Source: Neisseriaceae bacterium (GTDB taxonomy: Bacteria > Pseudomonadota > Gammaproteobacteria > Burkholderiales > UBA11063). Taken from it: a DNA stretch of 10,020 nucleotides. Below the pieces are notes generated by a model. It was given only the letters and a program-made list of their open reading frames with translations. It did not search any database and was not told the DNA's origin. A program made the translations under genes and the position numbers. The stretch lies in NCBI GenBank assembly GCA_027371515.1, contig DAHXMX010000029.1, positions 1-10,020 on the forward strand, in the 5' to 3' direction. Positions 1-6,869 of the stretch are shown one piece after another (position 1 is the first letter of the stretch; each line of letters starts with the position of its first letter).

Positions 1-8
1 CTTTGCAT
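1..8 (-). CDS. Start of a divergently transcribed gene (only first codons visible)
   Basis: On the minus strand an ATG lies at positions 8-6 and the frame runs off the left edge after Met-Gln. It is preceded at the usual distance (8 nt) by an AAAGGA ribosome binding site (complement of 17-22). Further upstream there is a perfect extended -10 element on the same strand (60-68). No stretch of the region to its right encodes a convincing protein, so a divergent gene starting here is the simplest reading. Nothing can be said about the product. Confidence 0.4.
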
Positions 9-59
9 GATATTAATCCTTTTTAGTTTACAATTGGTTATTTTAAACTTTGGATTATG

Positions 60-68
60 ATTATATCA
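60..68 (-). promoter_or_regulatory. Extended -10 promoter element for the divergent minus-strand gene
   Basis: Read on the minus strand, the sequence is TGATATAAT, a perfect TGnTATAAT extended -10 box. The -35 region around 83-88 is poor, which extended -10 promoters tolerate. Transcription would start near position 53 and leave a leader of about 45 nt before the ATG at position 8. Confidence 0.45.
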
Positions 69-168
69 TATTAATAAATTTTTTTGTATATTTAAATCAA
101 ATCTAACCGTAATGGAATATGTTTGATTTGGCGTTTAGTAAGTACAAAGCAAAAAGTTACATAATTTA

Positions 169-197
169 TTTTTGTTGTGTTATTATAATGTTATAAT
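169..197 (+). promoter_or_regulatory. Candidate promoter for the small lipoprotein gene
   Basis: TGTTATAAT at 189-197 is a perfect extended -10 box, with a second overlapping TATAAT at 184-189. A weak TTTTTG at 169-174 lies 17 nt upstream of the 192-197 hexamer. Transcription would start near 204, giving a leader of about 60 nt that ends in an AAAGG ribosome binding site (251-255). Confidence 0.45.
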
Positions 198-264
198 TAG
201 CTTTTAATTAGTTAGAATTGATTTAATATTAATATAAACATCAGATCAGAAAAGGTATTATATT

Positions 265-708
265 ATGATGCGACAATTGAAATTTATGCCGTTATATGCT
301 GTTATTGGCGGGTTATTTTATGGTTTATATGGTTGTAATGCTGGTACTAATCTTGGTACTAGTCCTGTCTCTATATCTGCCACAACTGGTAACACTAATT
401 GTGGTAGTTTAAATTATGAAAGTATGTGTCAGATAATACTTACCTATAATACTGGCGGTGGAAAAGGGTTATCTGTTGGGTATACTCCACAACAATCTAC
501 ATTTTCAAGTTTTGTTAATGCCACTCTTTTTGAATCTGGAGTAGCTTATTGTAATACTTACATTGCAAATAATTCAGCTACTAGTGGCACTTGTCCGCCT
601 ATAATTGTTCAGTTTACTAGTACAAATGGTAACTTATCAACTACATTTAATTTTAATTTTGGCGGTAAAACATCTAACCCTATTTTTGTTGGCGGTTGGA
701 ATAATTAA
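265..708 (+). CDS. Small predicted lipoprotein of unknown function
   Basis: This 147-residue protein begins with a short, positively charged N-terminus and a hydrophobic segment (about residues 9-22). These end in Leu-Tyr-Gly-Cys, a usable if slightly atypical lipobox, so Cys24 is the probable lipidated residue and the mature protein would be about 124 residues anchored in a membrane facing the periplasm. The mature part is rich in Ser, Thr, Asn and Gly, has almost no charged residues, and contains four more cysteines (46, 55, 96, 110) that could form two disulfides. The composition suggests an extracytoplasmic beta-sandwich, but I do not recognise a family. An AAAGG ribosome binding site lies 9 nt upstream. 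The second ATG, at 268, could equally be the start. It has its own candidate promoter and no evident link to the histidine genes. Confidence 0.75.
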   Translation: MMRQLKFMPLYAVIGGLFYGLYGCNAGTNLGTSPVSISATTGNTNCGSLNYESMCQIILTYNTGGGKGLSVGYTPQQSTFSSFVNATLFESGVAYCNTYIANNSATSGTCPPIIVQFTSTNGNLSTTFNFNFGGKTSNPIFVGGWNN

Positions 709-714
709 TATTTA
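686..714 (+). promoter_or_regulatory. Possible tRNA promoter inside the end of the lipoprotein gene
   Basis: TTGTTG (686-691) and TATTTA (709-714) are separated by 17 nt and would start transcription about 10 nt before the tRNA. The region is so AT-rich that such matches are cheap. Read-through from the lipoprotein gene is an equal alternative, because no terminator hairpin separates the two. Confidence 0.25.
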
Positions 715-730
715 ATTATTAAAGCTATTA

Positions 731-807
731 GCACCCATAGCTCAGTTGGATAGAGTGTCAGTTTCCGAAACTGAAGGTCACAAGTTCGATCCTTGTTGGG
801 TGCGCCA
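731..807 (+). tRNA. tRNA-Arg (anticodon CCG)
   Basis: The full cloverleaf can be folded by hand. The acceptor arms 731-737 and 797-803 pair over 7 bp. The D stem is 740-743 with 753-756, with one G-U pair. The anticodon stem 758-762/770-774 encloses the loop TTCCGAA with anticodon CCG at 765-767. The variable region is 775-779. The T stem 780-784/792-796 carries a TTCGATC loop. The discriminator is G804, and CCA (805-807) is encoded. It reads CGG, an arginine codon that is rare here; I see it in hisA (6622-6624) and serS (8822-8824). No pseudogene features are visible. Confidence 0.96.
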
Positions 808-819
808 ATGAGATATAGA

Positions 820-846
820 TTGATTCATAGTAATATATACTAAAAT
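820..846 (+). promoter_or_regulatory. Weak candidate promoter for the histidine operon
   Basis: TTGATT (820-825) and TAAAAT (841-846) are separated by only 15 nt. TATACT at 836-841 is a better -10 but has no matching -35. The 66-nt gap between tRNA and hisN has no histidine-rich leader peptide and no attenuator hairpin. The operon may alternatively be transcribed through the tRNA gene, whose processing would release the his mRNA. Confidence 0.25.
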
Positions 847-873
847 ACTAATAATATTAATAAACTTAATAAA

Positions 874-1671
874 ATGTTAAAAAAATCAAATGATGAATTT
901 TATTTATCTGCAATTAAATTAGCTGATATTGCTAGTCAAATTAGTACTAAATATTTTAGAACTAATATCGATATTGAGAACAAATTAAATCACACTCCTG
1001 TTACTATTGCGGATCGTGAGATTGAATTAGCTCTTCGCAATTGGATTGAAATTCATTATCCGAACCATAATATTATGGGTGAAGAATATAATGATGTTAT
1101 CAATAATGATAATAATAACAGTAATTATACTTGGGTTATTGATCCAATTGATGGAACTGTAGCATTTTCATCTGGTAAACCATTATTTACTACATTGATC
1201 GCATTATTACATGGTAATTCTCCAGTGATTGGTATTATTGATCAACCAGTGCTAAATGATAGATTTGTTGGTATTAGTAAATATGGTGCGTGGCTTAATG
1301 GTGTTAAGCTTAAAACCTCATTGGTAAATAATGTTGAACAAGCACGTTTTAATGTAACAACACCATATATGTTTAAAACTGAATATGAAAAACAAATCTT
1401 TGAGAAACTACAAAAACATGTTTTGTTAACTAGTTTTGGTGGTGATGCGTATAGCTATGGATTACTTGCAGCAGGGCATATTGATGTAATCTTAGAGTCT
1501 GATTTGGGTTATTATGATATTGCAGCATTACAGGTTATTATTGAAGAATCTGGCGGTGTATTTACTAATTGGCAAGGAGAAAAAATCAATAAGGATAATT
1601 TTAACCAGCAAGTATTAGCTACAGCTAATAGAGAATTACACCAACAAATATTAAGTATTATAAATCAATAA
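874..1671 (+). CDS. hisN: Histidinol-phosphatase, inositol-monophosphatase family (HisN)
   Basis: This 265-residue cytoplasmic, Mg-dependent phosphatase is predicted to convert histidinol phosphate to histidinol, the eighth step of histidine synthesis. It carries the inositol-monophosphatase signature: Gly-Glu-Glu at 69-71, the Asp-Pro-Ile-Asp-Gly-Thr loop at 90-95 (metal ligands Asp90 and Asp93), and the C-terminal Tyr-Asp-Ile-Ala-Ala motif with Asp215. The segment around residues 118-133 (Ile-Gly-Ile-Ile-Asp-Gln-Pro and what follows) resembles, from memory, HisN proteins of Alphaproteobacteria more than true inositol phosphatases. Position supports the assignment: it is the first gene of a his operon that otherwise lacks a phosphatase, because HisB here has no HAD domain. 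No clear ribosome binding site precedes the ATG. Another IMPase-family substrate remains possible without an assay. Confidence 0.85.
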   Translation: MLKKSNDEFYLSAIKLADIASQISTKYFRTNIDIENKLNHTPVTIADREIELALRNWIEIHYPNHNIMGEEYNDVINNDNNNSNYTWVIDPIDGTVAFSSGKPLFTTLIALLHGNSPVIGIIDQPVLNDRFVGISKYGAWLNGVKLKTSLVNNVEQARFNVTTPYMFKTEYEKQIFEKLQKHVLLTSFGGDAYSYGLLAAGHIDVILESDLGYYDIAALQVIIEESGGVFTNWQGEKINKDNFNQQVLATANRELHQQILSIINQ

Positions 1672-1675
1672 TTAT

Positions 1676-1680
1676 AGGGA
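1676..1680 (+). promoter_or_regulatory. Ribosome binding site fixing the GTG start of hisG
   Basis: AGGGA lies 8 nt before the GTG at 1689. The resulting N-terminus aligns with enteric HisG (Thr-Arg-Leu-Arg-Ile-Ala), which supports this unusual start codon. Confidence 0.7.
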
Positions 1681-1688
1681 TAATATAA

Positions 1689-2567
1689 GTGACTACAAGA
1701 TTAAGAATTGCATTACAAAAATCAGGTAAATTATCAGATGGTAGTATAGAGTTATTAAATAAATGTAATTTTAATTTAAATCCTGCTAAAAATCATTATT
1801 TAATAAAATCTAATGAGTTAGCTACTGATTTTTTAATGATTCGCGATGATGATATTCCGGGTTTTATTGATAGCGGTGCAAGTGATGTTGGTATAGTTGG
1901 TGAGAATTTATTTATTGAATATCAATTAGCTGGATTAAATAAAAATGTTGAGATTATTGCGCCTCTTAAGTTTGCTAAATGTCGTTTAAGCATTGCTATA
2001 AATCAAAATAGTAACATTAAAAACTTATCTGATCTTAATGGCGTTACTATAGCTACTTCATATCCAGCAACATTAGCTAATTTTTTTAAACTTAATAATA
2101 TTCAAGCCAATATTTTAGTTATGCATGGTTCTGTAGAATTAGCTCCTAAGATTGGTATTGCTGATGCGATTTGTGATTTAGTATCAACTGGTACTACCTT
2201 GAAAGAAAATAACTTAATTGAGATGGAGGTATTACTTGAAAGTCAGGCTGTATTGATTGGACATAAAAACCTAAAGCCTGAATTAAAATCACGTGTAGAT
2301 GAGTTGGTTTTTAGGTTTCAAAGTGTAATTAAAGCTAAAAATAGCAAGTATATAATGTTACATATTGATAAGCAAAATGTACCGCTACTTAGAGATATTT
2401 TACCTGGCGCTGAAGCGCCAACTGTATTAGAGTTACACGGTCATCCAGATAAGGTGGCTCTTCATGTGGTATGTGAAGAGCATGTATTTTGGGATACAAT
2501 TAGTAAATTAAAAAATATTGGTGCTACTTCTATATTGGTGGTATCAATCGATAAAATGATGGAATAA
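1689..2567 (+). CDS. hisG: ATP phosphoribosyltransferase, long form (HisG)
   Basis: HisG joins ATP and PRPP to give phosphoribosyl-ATP, the first committed and normally histidine-inhibited step. The 292-residue length and the C-terminal regulatory domain (about 215-290) mark it as the long, hexameric HisG, which does not need HisZ. Visible signatures are Gln-Lys-Ser-Gly-Lys-Leu-Ser at 10-16, Arg-Asp-Asp-Asp-Ile-Pro-Gly at 52-58, and the PRPP loop Asp-Leu-Val-Ser-Thr-Gly-Thr-Thr-Leu at 163-171. The C-terminus ends in Lys-Met-Met-Glu, as I recall for E. coli HisG. It starts with GTG after a good ribosome binding site, 17 nt after hisN, and only 2 nt separate it from hisD. Presence of the regulatory domain implies feedback control by histidine. 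Confidence 0.97.
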   Translation: MTTRLRIALQKSGKLSDGSIELLNKCNFNLNPAKNHYLIKSNELATDFLMIRDDDIPGFIDSGASDVGIVGENLFIEYQLAGLNKNVEIIAPLKFAKCRLSIAINQNSNIKNLSDLNGVTIATSYPATLANFFKLNNIQANILVMHGSVELAPKIGIADAICDLVSTGTTLKENNLIEMEVLLESQAVLIGHKNLKPELKSRVDELVFRFQSVIKAKNSKYIMLHIDKQNVPLLRDILPGAEAPTVLELHGHPDKVALHVVCEEHVFWDTISKLKNIGATSILVVSIDKMME

Positions 2568-2569
2568 AA

Positions 2570-3862
2570 ATGCAAGTATTATATTGGAATAAATTAACTG
2601 ATATTGAAAAAAGCAATTCTTTAAAAAGATGTAAACTTATTAATAACGAAGAGATAGTTGCAAATGTTAAACAAATTATTGGGAATGTGCGTAAATATGG
2701 AGATCGTGCATTACAAGAATATACAGAGCGTTTTGATAAAGTATTAATAACTAATCTTCACGTTACAAAAAGTGAGATAGATGAAGCTTTGCGCTTAGAA
2801 GATAAATATAAAAATGCAATAATTAGTGCAATTGATAACATTAGAGCATATCATACCAAAACCAAACCAAATCAGTTTTCTTTTGAAAATGATGGGATTA
2901 ATTTAGGTAAAATGTATCGTCCAATTGATAAGGTTGGATTATATATTCCAGGTGGTAGCGCACCCTTGGTATCAACATTATTAATGCTTGCAGTGCCTGC
3001 TATAGTTGCTGGATGTAAAACTAAAGTGTTGTTAACTCCACCAAATCGTTATGGGCAAATTGATCGCGCAATTTTATTTGCTGCACATTATTTAGGAATT
3101 GAGCATATTTATAAAGTTGGTGGTGCTCAAGCAATAGCTGCAATGGCTTTTGGTACTGAGACTATACCTAAAGTACATAAGATATTTGGACCAGGTAATT
3201 GTTATGTTACAGAGGCAAAAATACAAGTATTAAATAGTGATGCTTTAGTAGCAATAGATATGCCGGCAGGACCATCAGAAGTGTTGGTAATTGCAGATTG
3301 TAATTCAAATTCAAATTTTATAGCAAGCGATTTATTAGCTCAAGCAGAGCATGATCCAGCAGCACAGGTTATATTTGTAACTAACGATGTTAATTTAGTT
3401 GATAAAGTATTAGATGATATTAAAGAACAGCTCTATGATTTGTCAAGAAAAGATATAATACAATCAGCTTTAGAACATAGTAAGATTTTAATTGTCGATA
3501 ATATAAACCAAGCTTTTGAGGTGTCTAATTTATATGCGCCAGAACATTTAATTATTCACTTAGATAATGCAATAGATTATCTTGATTTGATTGATAATGC
3601 AGGTTCAGTATTTTTAGGAAGATATACTCCAGAATCAGTTGGTGATTATGCTAGCGGACCTAATCATGTATTGCCAACATATGGTTATGCGCATATGTAT
3701 AGCGGTTTAGATACAATTCATTTTATGAAAGCTATTTCTTTTCAGAGTTTCACTGCTGATGCTTTAAAAAGAATTAGCACTACAGTTGGAAATTTAGCAA
3801 TTTTGGAAAATTTAGATGCACATAGACGTGCGGTCTCTATTCGTTTAAAAAATTTAAAGTAA
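2570..3862 (+). CDS. hisD: Histidinol dehydrogenase (HisD)
   Basis: HisD oxidises histidinol to histidine in two NAD-dependent steps through histidinal, and ends the pathway. The 430 residues match the usual length and are intact. The zinc ligands known from E. coli HisD (Gln259, His262, Asp360, His419) correspond to Gln258, His261, Asp359 and His418 here. The catalytic Glu-His pair is Glu325-His326 in Tyr-Ala-Pro-Glu-His. The nucleotide-binding region includes Tyr-Ile-Pro-Gly-Gly at 125-129 and Phe-Gly-Pro-Gly-Asn at 206-210. Its ribosome binding site, GATGGA, lies inside the last codons of hisG, so the two genes are probably translationally coupled. Confidence 0.97.
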   Translation: MQVLYWNKLTDIEKSNSLKRCKLINNEEIVANVKQIIGNVRKYGDRALQEYTERFDKVLITNLHVTKSEIDEALRLEDKYKNAIISAIDNIRAYHTKTKPNQFSFENDGINLGKMYRPIDKVGLYIPGGSAPLVSTLLMLAVPAIVAGCKTKVLLTPPNRYGQIDRAILFAAHYLGIEHIYKVGGAQAIAAMAFGTETIPKVHKIFGPGNCYVTEAKIQVLNSDALVAIDMPAGPSEVLVIADCNSNSNFIASDLLAQAEHDPAAQVIFVTNDVNLVDKVLDDIKEQLYDLSRKDIIQSALEHSKILIVDNINQAFEVSNLYAPEHLIIHLDNAIDYLDLIDNAGSVFLGRYTPESVGDYASGPNHVLPTYGYAHMYSGLDTIHFMKAISFQSFTADALKRISTTVGNLAILENLDAHRRAVSIRLKNLK

Positions 3863-3867
3863 ATAAA

Positions 3868-5535
3868 ATGTCAATAAATAATTGGTTATATAGTATAGCT
3901 CGTAAAGAAATTTGGGATATGGCAGCATATAGCTCTGCAAGAAGTGAACTGGCTGATGCTATTGGCTTAGTACAATTAGATGCTAATGAAAATCCGTATA
4001 CTCCATATCCAGCAACTCCTGAACTGGCTAATGCTAATCGTTATCCTGATCCACAGCCAAAATCTGTACTTAATCGCTTAGCTATGATATATGGTGTTAA
4101 TGTTAATCAGATATTAGTTGGGCGTGGCATGGATGAAATAATCGATTTAATTATCCGTGTGTTTTGTAAACCTTATAATGATAGTATATTAATTACACCG
4201 CCTACATTTGGTTATTATAAGGTAGCAGCTGATATATCTGCAATTAAAGTGTATGAATATCATTTAGATGAGGATAAAAGATTTGCAATTACTTCTGAAG
4301 ATATCATAAATAATGTTGATATTACTACTAAAATAGTGTTTTTATGTACACCAAACAATCCAACAGGTAATATAGTGGATTTACAGGTAATCGAAGATGT
4401 TGCAAGAAACTTACCTAATACATTAATTGCGGTTGATGAAGCTTATATTGAGTTTGCAAATATAAATTCAGCTACTTGTTTATTGGATAAGTATCCTAAC
4501 ATTTTAGTTATGAAAACTTTATCTAAAGCATATGCTTTTGCTGGTGTTAGAGTTGGTACCTTAATTGCTCATGCCGAAATTATTCAGTTAGTAAAAAAGA
4601 TATTACCTCCTTATCCATTAGCTGAGCCGTGTATTAGAGTAATTAATCAAATGTTATCACCTTTTGGTCTTGATTTAACTAACTCAAGAATTAAAGAGCT
4701 TAAATTGGAACGAGACAGAGTTTATAAGCATTTAATTAAATTACCATTTATTAAAGTGTATCCAAGTGAGTCTAATTTTATTTTAGTAAAATTTGATGAT
4801 GCGAGCAAATGGTATAAAAAATTTTTAAATAATGGTATAGTAGTACGTAATAGAAGTAAAGATATTCCAAATACTTTGCGTATTTCAATTGGTACTCCTG
4901 AGCAGAATAATTTGGTATTAAAAACTTTTGGTATAGATATAGCTACAAAAAATATTCAAGAGCGTAGGTCATTAGTAGTTCGTAAAACAAATGAAACTGA
5001 GATTATAGCTCAAGTTAATTTAGATAAATTCTCTCCAATTAAGATTCATACTAAGATTGGTTTTTTTGATCATATGTTAGAGCAATTAGCCAAGCATGGT
5101 GGATTTAGTTTAGAATTAAAGTGTGATGGAGATACGCATATTGATTATCATCATACAGTTGAAGATGTAGCTATTGTATTAGGTGAGGCATTATGTAATG
5201 CTTTAGGAGATAAAAAAGGAATTAATCGTTATGGTTATAGTATTCCAATGGATGAATCAAAAGCAGAAGTATTGATTGATTTAAGTGGACGTGGGATATT
5301 AGTATATAAGGTACATTATACTACCCCTATGGTCGGAGATTTTCCTGTTGAGATGGTTGAACATTTCTTTTTAAGTTTAGCAACGCATTTAAAGGCAGCT
5401 ATTCATATTGAAGCAAGTGGTTATAATACGCATCATATTATTGAAGGTATTTTTAAAGCGTTTGCGAAAGCTTTAGGTTTAGCTATTCAAAAGAGTAATA
5501 ATGATATTTTACCTTCAACAAAGGGTATGTTATGA
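3868..5535 (+). CDS. hisCB: HisC-HisB fusion: histidinol-phosphate aminotransferase / imidazoleglycerol-phosphate dehydratase
   Basis: One uninterrupted 555-residue frame holds two complete enzymes. Residues 1 to about 354 are HisC, a PLP aminotransferase: Asp-Ala-Asn-Glu-Asn-Pro at 38-43, Asn-Asn-Pro-Thr-Gly at 163-167, Asp190 and Tyr193, the PLP lysine Lys220, and substrate Arg338 in Leu-Arg-Ile-Ser. After about 10 linker residues, residues 366-555 are HisB dehydratase. Both metal-binding motifs are present, His428-His429-Thr-Val-Glu432 and His522-His523-Ile-Ile-Glu526, as are Gly-Phe-Phe-Asp-His at 398-402 and the family's typical C-terminus Pro-Ser-Thr-Lys-Gly. The two domains catalyse consecutive steps: dehydratase (step 6), then transamination (step 7). 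The linker has no ATG or GTG restart and no ribosome binding site, and both flanks read in one frame, arguing against a mis-called fusion. The HAD phosphatase domain of enteric HisB is missing. The start lies 5 nt after hisD, and the stop overlaps hisH. Confidence 0.95.
   Translation: MSINNWLYSIARKEIWDMAAYSSARSELADAIGLVQLDANENPYTPYPATPELANANRYPDPQPKSVLNRLAMIYGVNVNQILVGRGMDEIIDLIIRVFCKPYNDSILITPPTFGYYKVAADISAIKVYEYHLDEDKRFAITSEDIINNVDITTKIVFLCTPNNPTGNIVDLQVIEDVARNLPNTLIAVDEAYIEFANINSATCLLDKYPNILVMKTLSKAYAFAGVRVGTLIAHAEIIQLVKKILPPYPLAEPCIRVINQMLSPFGLDLTNSRIKELKLERDRVYKHLIKLPFIKVYPSESNFILVKFDDASKWYKKFLNNGIVVRNRSKDIPNTLRISIGTPEQNNLVLKTFGIDIATKNIQERRSLVVRKTNETEIIAQVNLDKFSPIKIHTKIGFFDHMLEQLAKHGGFSLELKCDGDTHIDYHHTVEDVAIVLGEALCNALGDKKGINRYGYSIPMDESKAEVLIDLSGRGILVYKVHYTTPMVGDFPVEMVEHFFLSLATHLKAAIHIEASGYNTHHIIEGIFKAFAKALGLAIQKSNNDILPSTKGML
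4930..4965 (+). other. Linker between HisC and HisB domains
   Basis: Residues 355-366 connect the end of HisC (after Lys-Thr-Phe) to the start of the dehydratase fold (Val-Val-Arg-Lys-Thr-Asn-Glu-Thr from residue 370). This is where a hisC stop, a hisB start and about 165 residues of HAD phosphatase would sit in the enteric arrangement. None of these is left here. Confidence 0.7.
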
Positions 5536-6128
5536 ATGTTGCTGTAATTGAAAGCTGTGGTGCTAATTTTAAATCAGTACTGAATGCGTTAGATAGATTA
5601 AACCTTAATTATAAATTAACCATTGATAAAACCATAATTCAACAGGCTGATGTAGTATTATTACCTGGAGTTGGTAGTGCTGGATTTGCAATGAATAAAT
5701 TAAATAATAACGGGTTAACTGATGTGATTTGTCAGCTCAAACAACCAGTACTTGGAATATGCTTAGGTATGCAATTATTATATGAATATTCAGTAGAAGA
5801 TAATGTACCATGTTTGGGTATTATACCTGGTAGATTAAATAAATTTCCTGATAATATGAATTTAATTATTCCACATATGGGTTGGAATAATTTAATTTTT
5901 GATGTAAATCATCCGTTGTTTGCTGATATTAAATTAAATAATGATGTATATTTTGTGCATAGCTATTATGCACCTATTAATGAATATACGTTAGCTTCTT
6001 GTAACTATGGAGTTGATTTTACTGCAATAGTTAATTATGCTAATTTTTATGGTATGCAATTTCATCCTGAAAAATCAAGTGAGGTTGGCGCTAAATTGTT
6101 AGCTAATTTTTTTAGGTTAGTGAAATAA
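5532..6128 (+). CDS. hisH: Imidazole glycerol phosphate synthase, glutaminase subunit (HisH)
   Basis: HisH releases ammonia from glutamine and passes it to HisF for imidazole ring closure. It is a class I glutamine amidotransferase of 198 residues with an intact triad: Cys77 in Gly-Ile-Cys-Leu-Gly-Met-Gln, and His178 with Glu180 in Gln-Phe-His-Pro-Glu. The oxyanion strand Pro-Gly-Val-Gly-Ser is at 45-49. The ATG overlaps the hisCB stop codon (ATGA), and an AAGGG ribosome binding site lies 6 nt upstream, inside hisCB, so translation is coupled. The gene ends 1 nt before hisA. Confidence 0.97.
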   Translation: MNVAVIESCGANFKSVLNALDRLNLNYKLTIDKTIIQQADVVLLPGVGSAGFAMNKLNNNGLTDVICQLKQPVLGICLGMQLLYEYSVEDNVPCLGIIPGRLNKFPDNMNLIIPHMGWNNLIFDVNHPLFADIKLNNDVYFVHSYYAPINEYTLASCNYGVDFTAIVNYANFYGMQFHPEKSSEVGAKLLANFFRLVK

Positions 6129-6129
6129 A

Positions 6130-6852
6130 ATGATTATTCTTCCAGCTATAGATTTATGTGATGGTAAGTGTGTAAGACTTACTAAAGGAGATTTTGGTAC
6201 AGCTAAGGTATATAATAAAAATCCGCATGACATGTTAGATCAGTTTAGCCAAGCTGGTGCGAGTTGGGTTCATATTGTTGATTTAGATGGTGCTAAAGCT
6301 GGTCATGTTGTACAAGTAAAGTTATTAAAGGATTTAGCAAGTAATAGTGGGTTACTAATTGAAGTTGGTGGTGGAATTAGAACCGAAGATGATATTGAAT
6401 TATTATTTAGTCATGGAGTAAATAGGGTTATTGTTGGTAGTGTGTCTGTATCTAAACGTAATACTGTTTATCAGTGGATTGATAAATATGGTGCAGATAA
6501 AATAGTATTAGCACTTGATTGTCAGTTTAATCAAGATGGTATTCCAATGGTAAAAACTCATGGTTGGCAAAATAATAGTCAGTATAGTGTTTGGGAAATG
6601 TTGGATTTTTATAATAATGCACGGTATGTTTTATGTACTGATATTAGTGTTGATGGTATGTTGACTGGACCTTCATTAGAGCTATATCGTCAAATTAAAG
6701 TTAACTATCCTAATTTACAAATAATAGCCTCAGGTGGTGTTGGTTCATATCAAGACTTAGAAGCATTGAGGTTGATTGGTGTATATGGAGTAGTAGTAGG
6801 TAAGGCTATATATGAAGGTATGATTGAGCTTAGTCAATTATTTACAAATTAA
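6130..6852 (+). CDS. hisA: ProFAR isomerase (HisA)
   Basis: HisA is the (beta/alpha)8-barrel enzyme that opens the ribose of ProFAR to give PRFAR by an Amadori rearrangement. The 240-residue protein shows the catalytic pair Asp8 (Pro-Ala-Ile-Asp-Leu) and Asp130 (Leu-Ala-Leu-Asp-Cys). The two half-barrel phosphate-binding sites are Gly-Gly-Gly-Ile-Arg at 80-84 and Ser-Gly-Gly-Val-Gly at 201-205. It follows hisH after one base and must depend on coupled translation, since no separate ribosome binding site can be placed. Confidence 0.97.
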   Translation: MIILPAIDLCDGKCVRLTKGDFGTAKVYNKNPHDMLDQFSQAGASWVHIVDLDGAKAGHVVQVKLLKDLASNSGLLIEVGGGIRTEDDIELLFSHGVNRVIVGSVSVSKRNTVYQWIDKYGADKIVLALDCQFNQDGIPMVKTHGWQNNSQYSVWEMLDFYNNARYVLCTDISVDGMLTGPSLELYRQIKVNYPNLQIIASGGVGSYQDLEALRLIGVYGVVVGKAIYEGMIELSQLFTN

Positions 6853-6869
6853 ATCCTTGGAAATGATAA

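Larger units (their letters stand above)
9..264. other. Very AT-rich divergent intergenic region
   Basis: These 256 bases carry no credible gene on either strand. They hold two back-to-back promoter candidates, one at 60-68 on the minus strand and one at about 169-197 on the plus strand. There is a small ATGAT/ATCAT inverted repeat at 57-69, overlapping the minus promoter. I see no riboswitch, leader peptide or terminator hairpin. Confidence 0.5.

Noticed and set aside
25..35. 11-base match (AGTTTACAATT) to the insertion-sequence left region at 9627-9637, suggesting a second, decayed element end
   Set aside because: Similarity does not extend beyond 11 bases and there is no transposase remnant nearby.
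668..679. 12-base match between the end of the lipoprotein gene and one arm of the insertion-sequence hairpin (9677-9688)
   Set aside because: It is short, AT-rich and in coding sequence, with no flanking similarity. Probably chance.
808..843. Eleven-codon open frame (Met-Arg-Tyr-Arg-Leu-Ile-His...) right after the tRNA, as a possible his leader peptide
   Set aside because: It contains a single histidine, has no ribosome binding site (the tRNA CCA end is directly upstream) and is not followed by an attenuator-like hairpin and U-run.
6863..6869. ATG just upstream of the hisF start
   Set aside because: It is out of frame with hisF and leads into a non-conserved peptide. The ATG at 6870 gives the family N-terminus.
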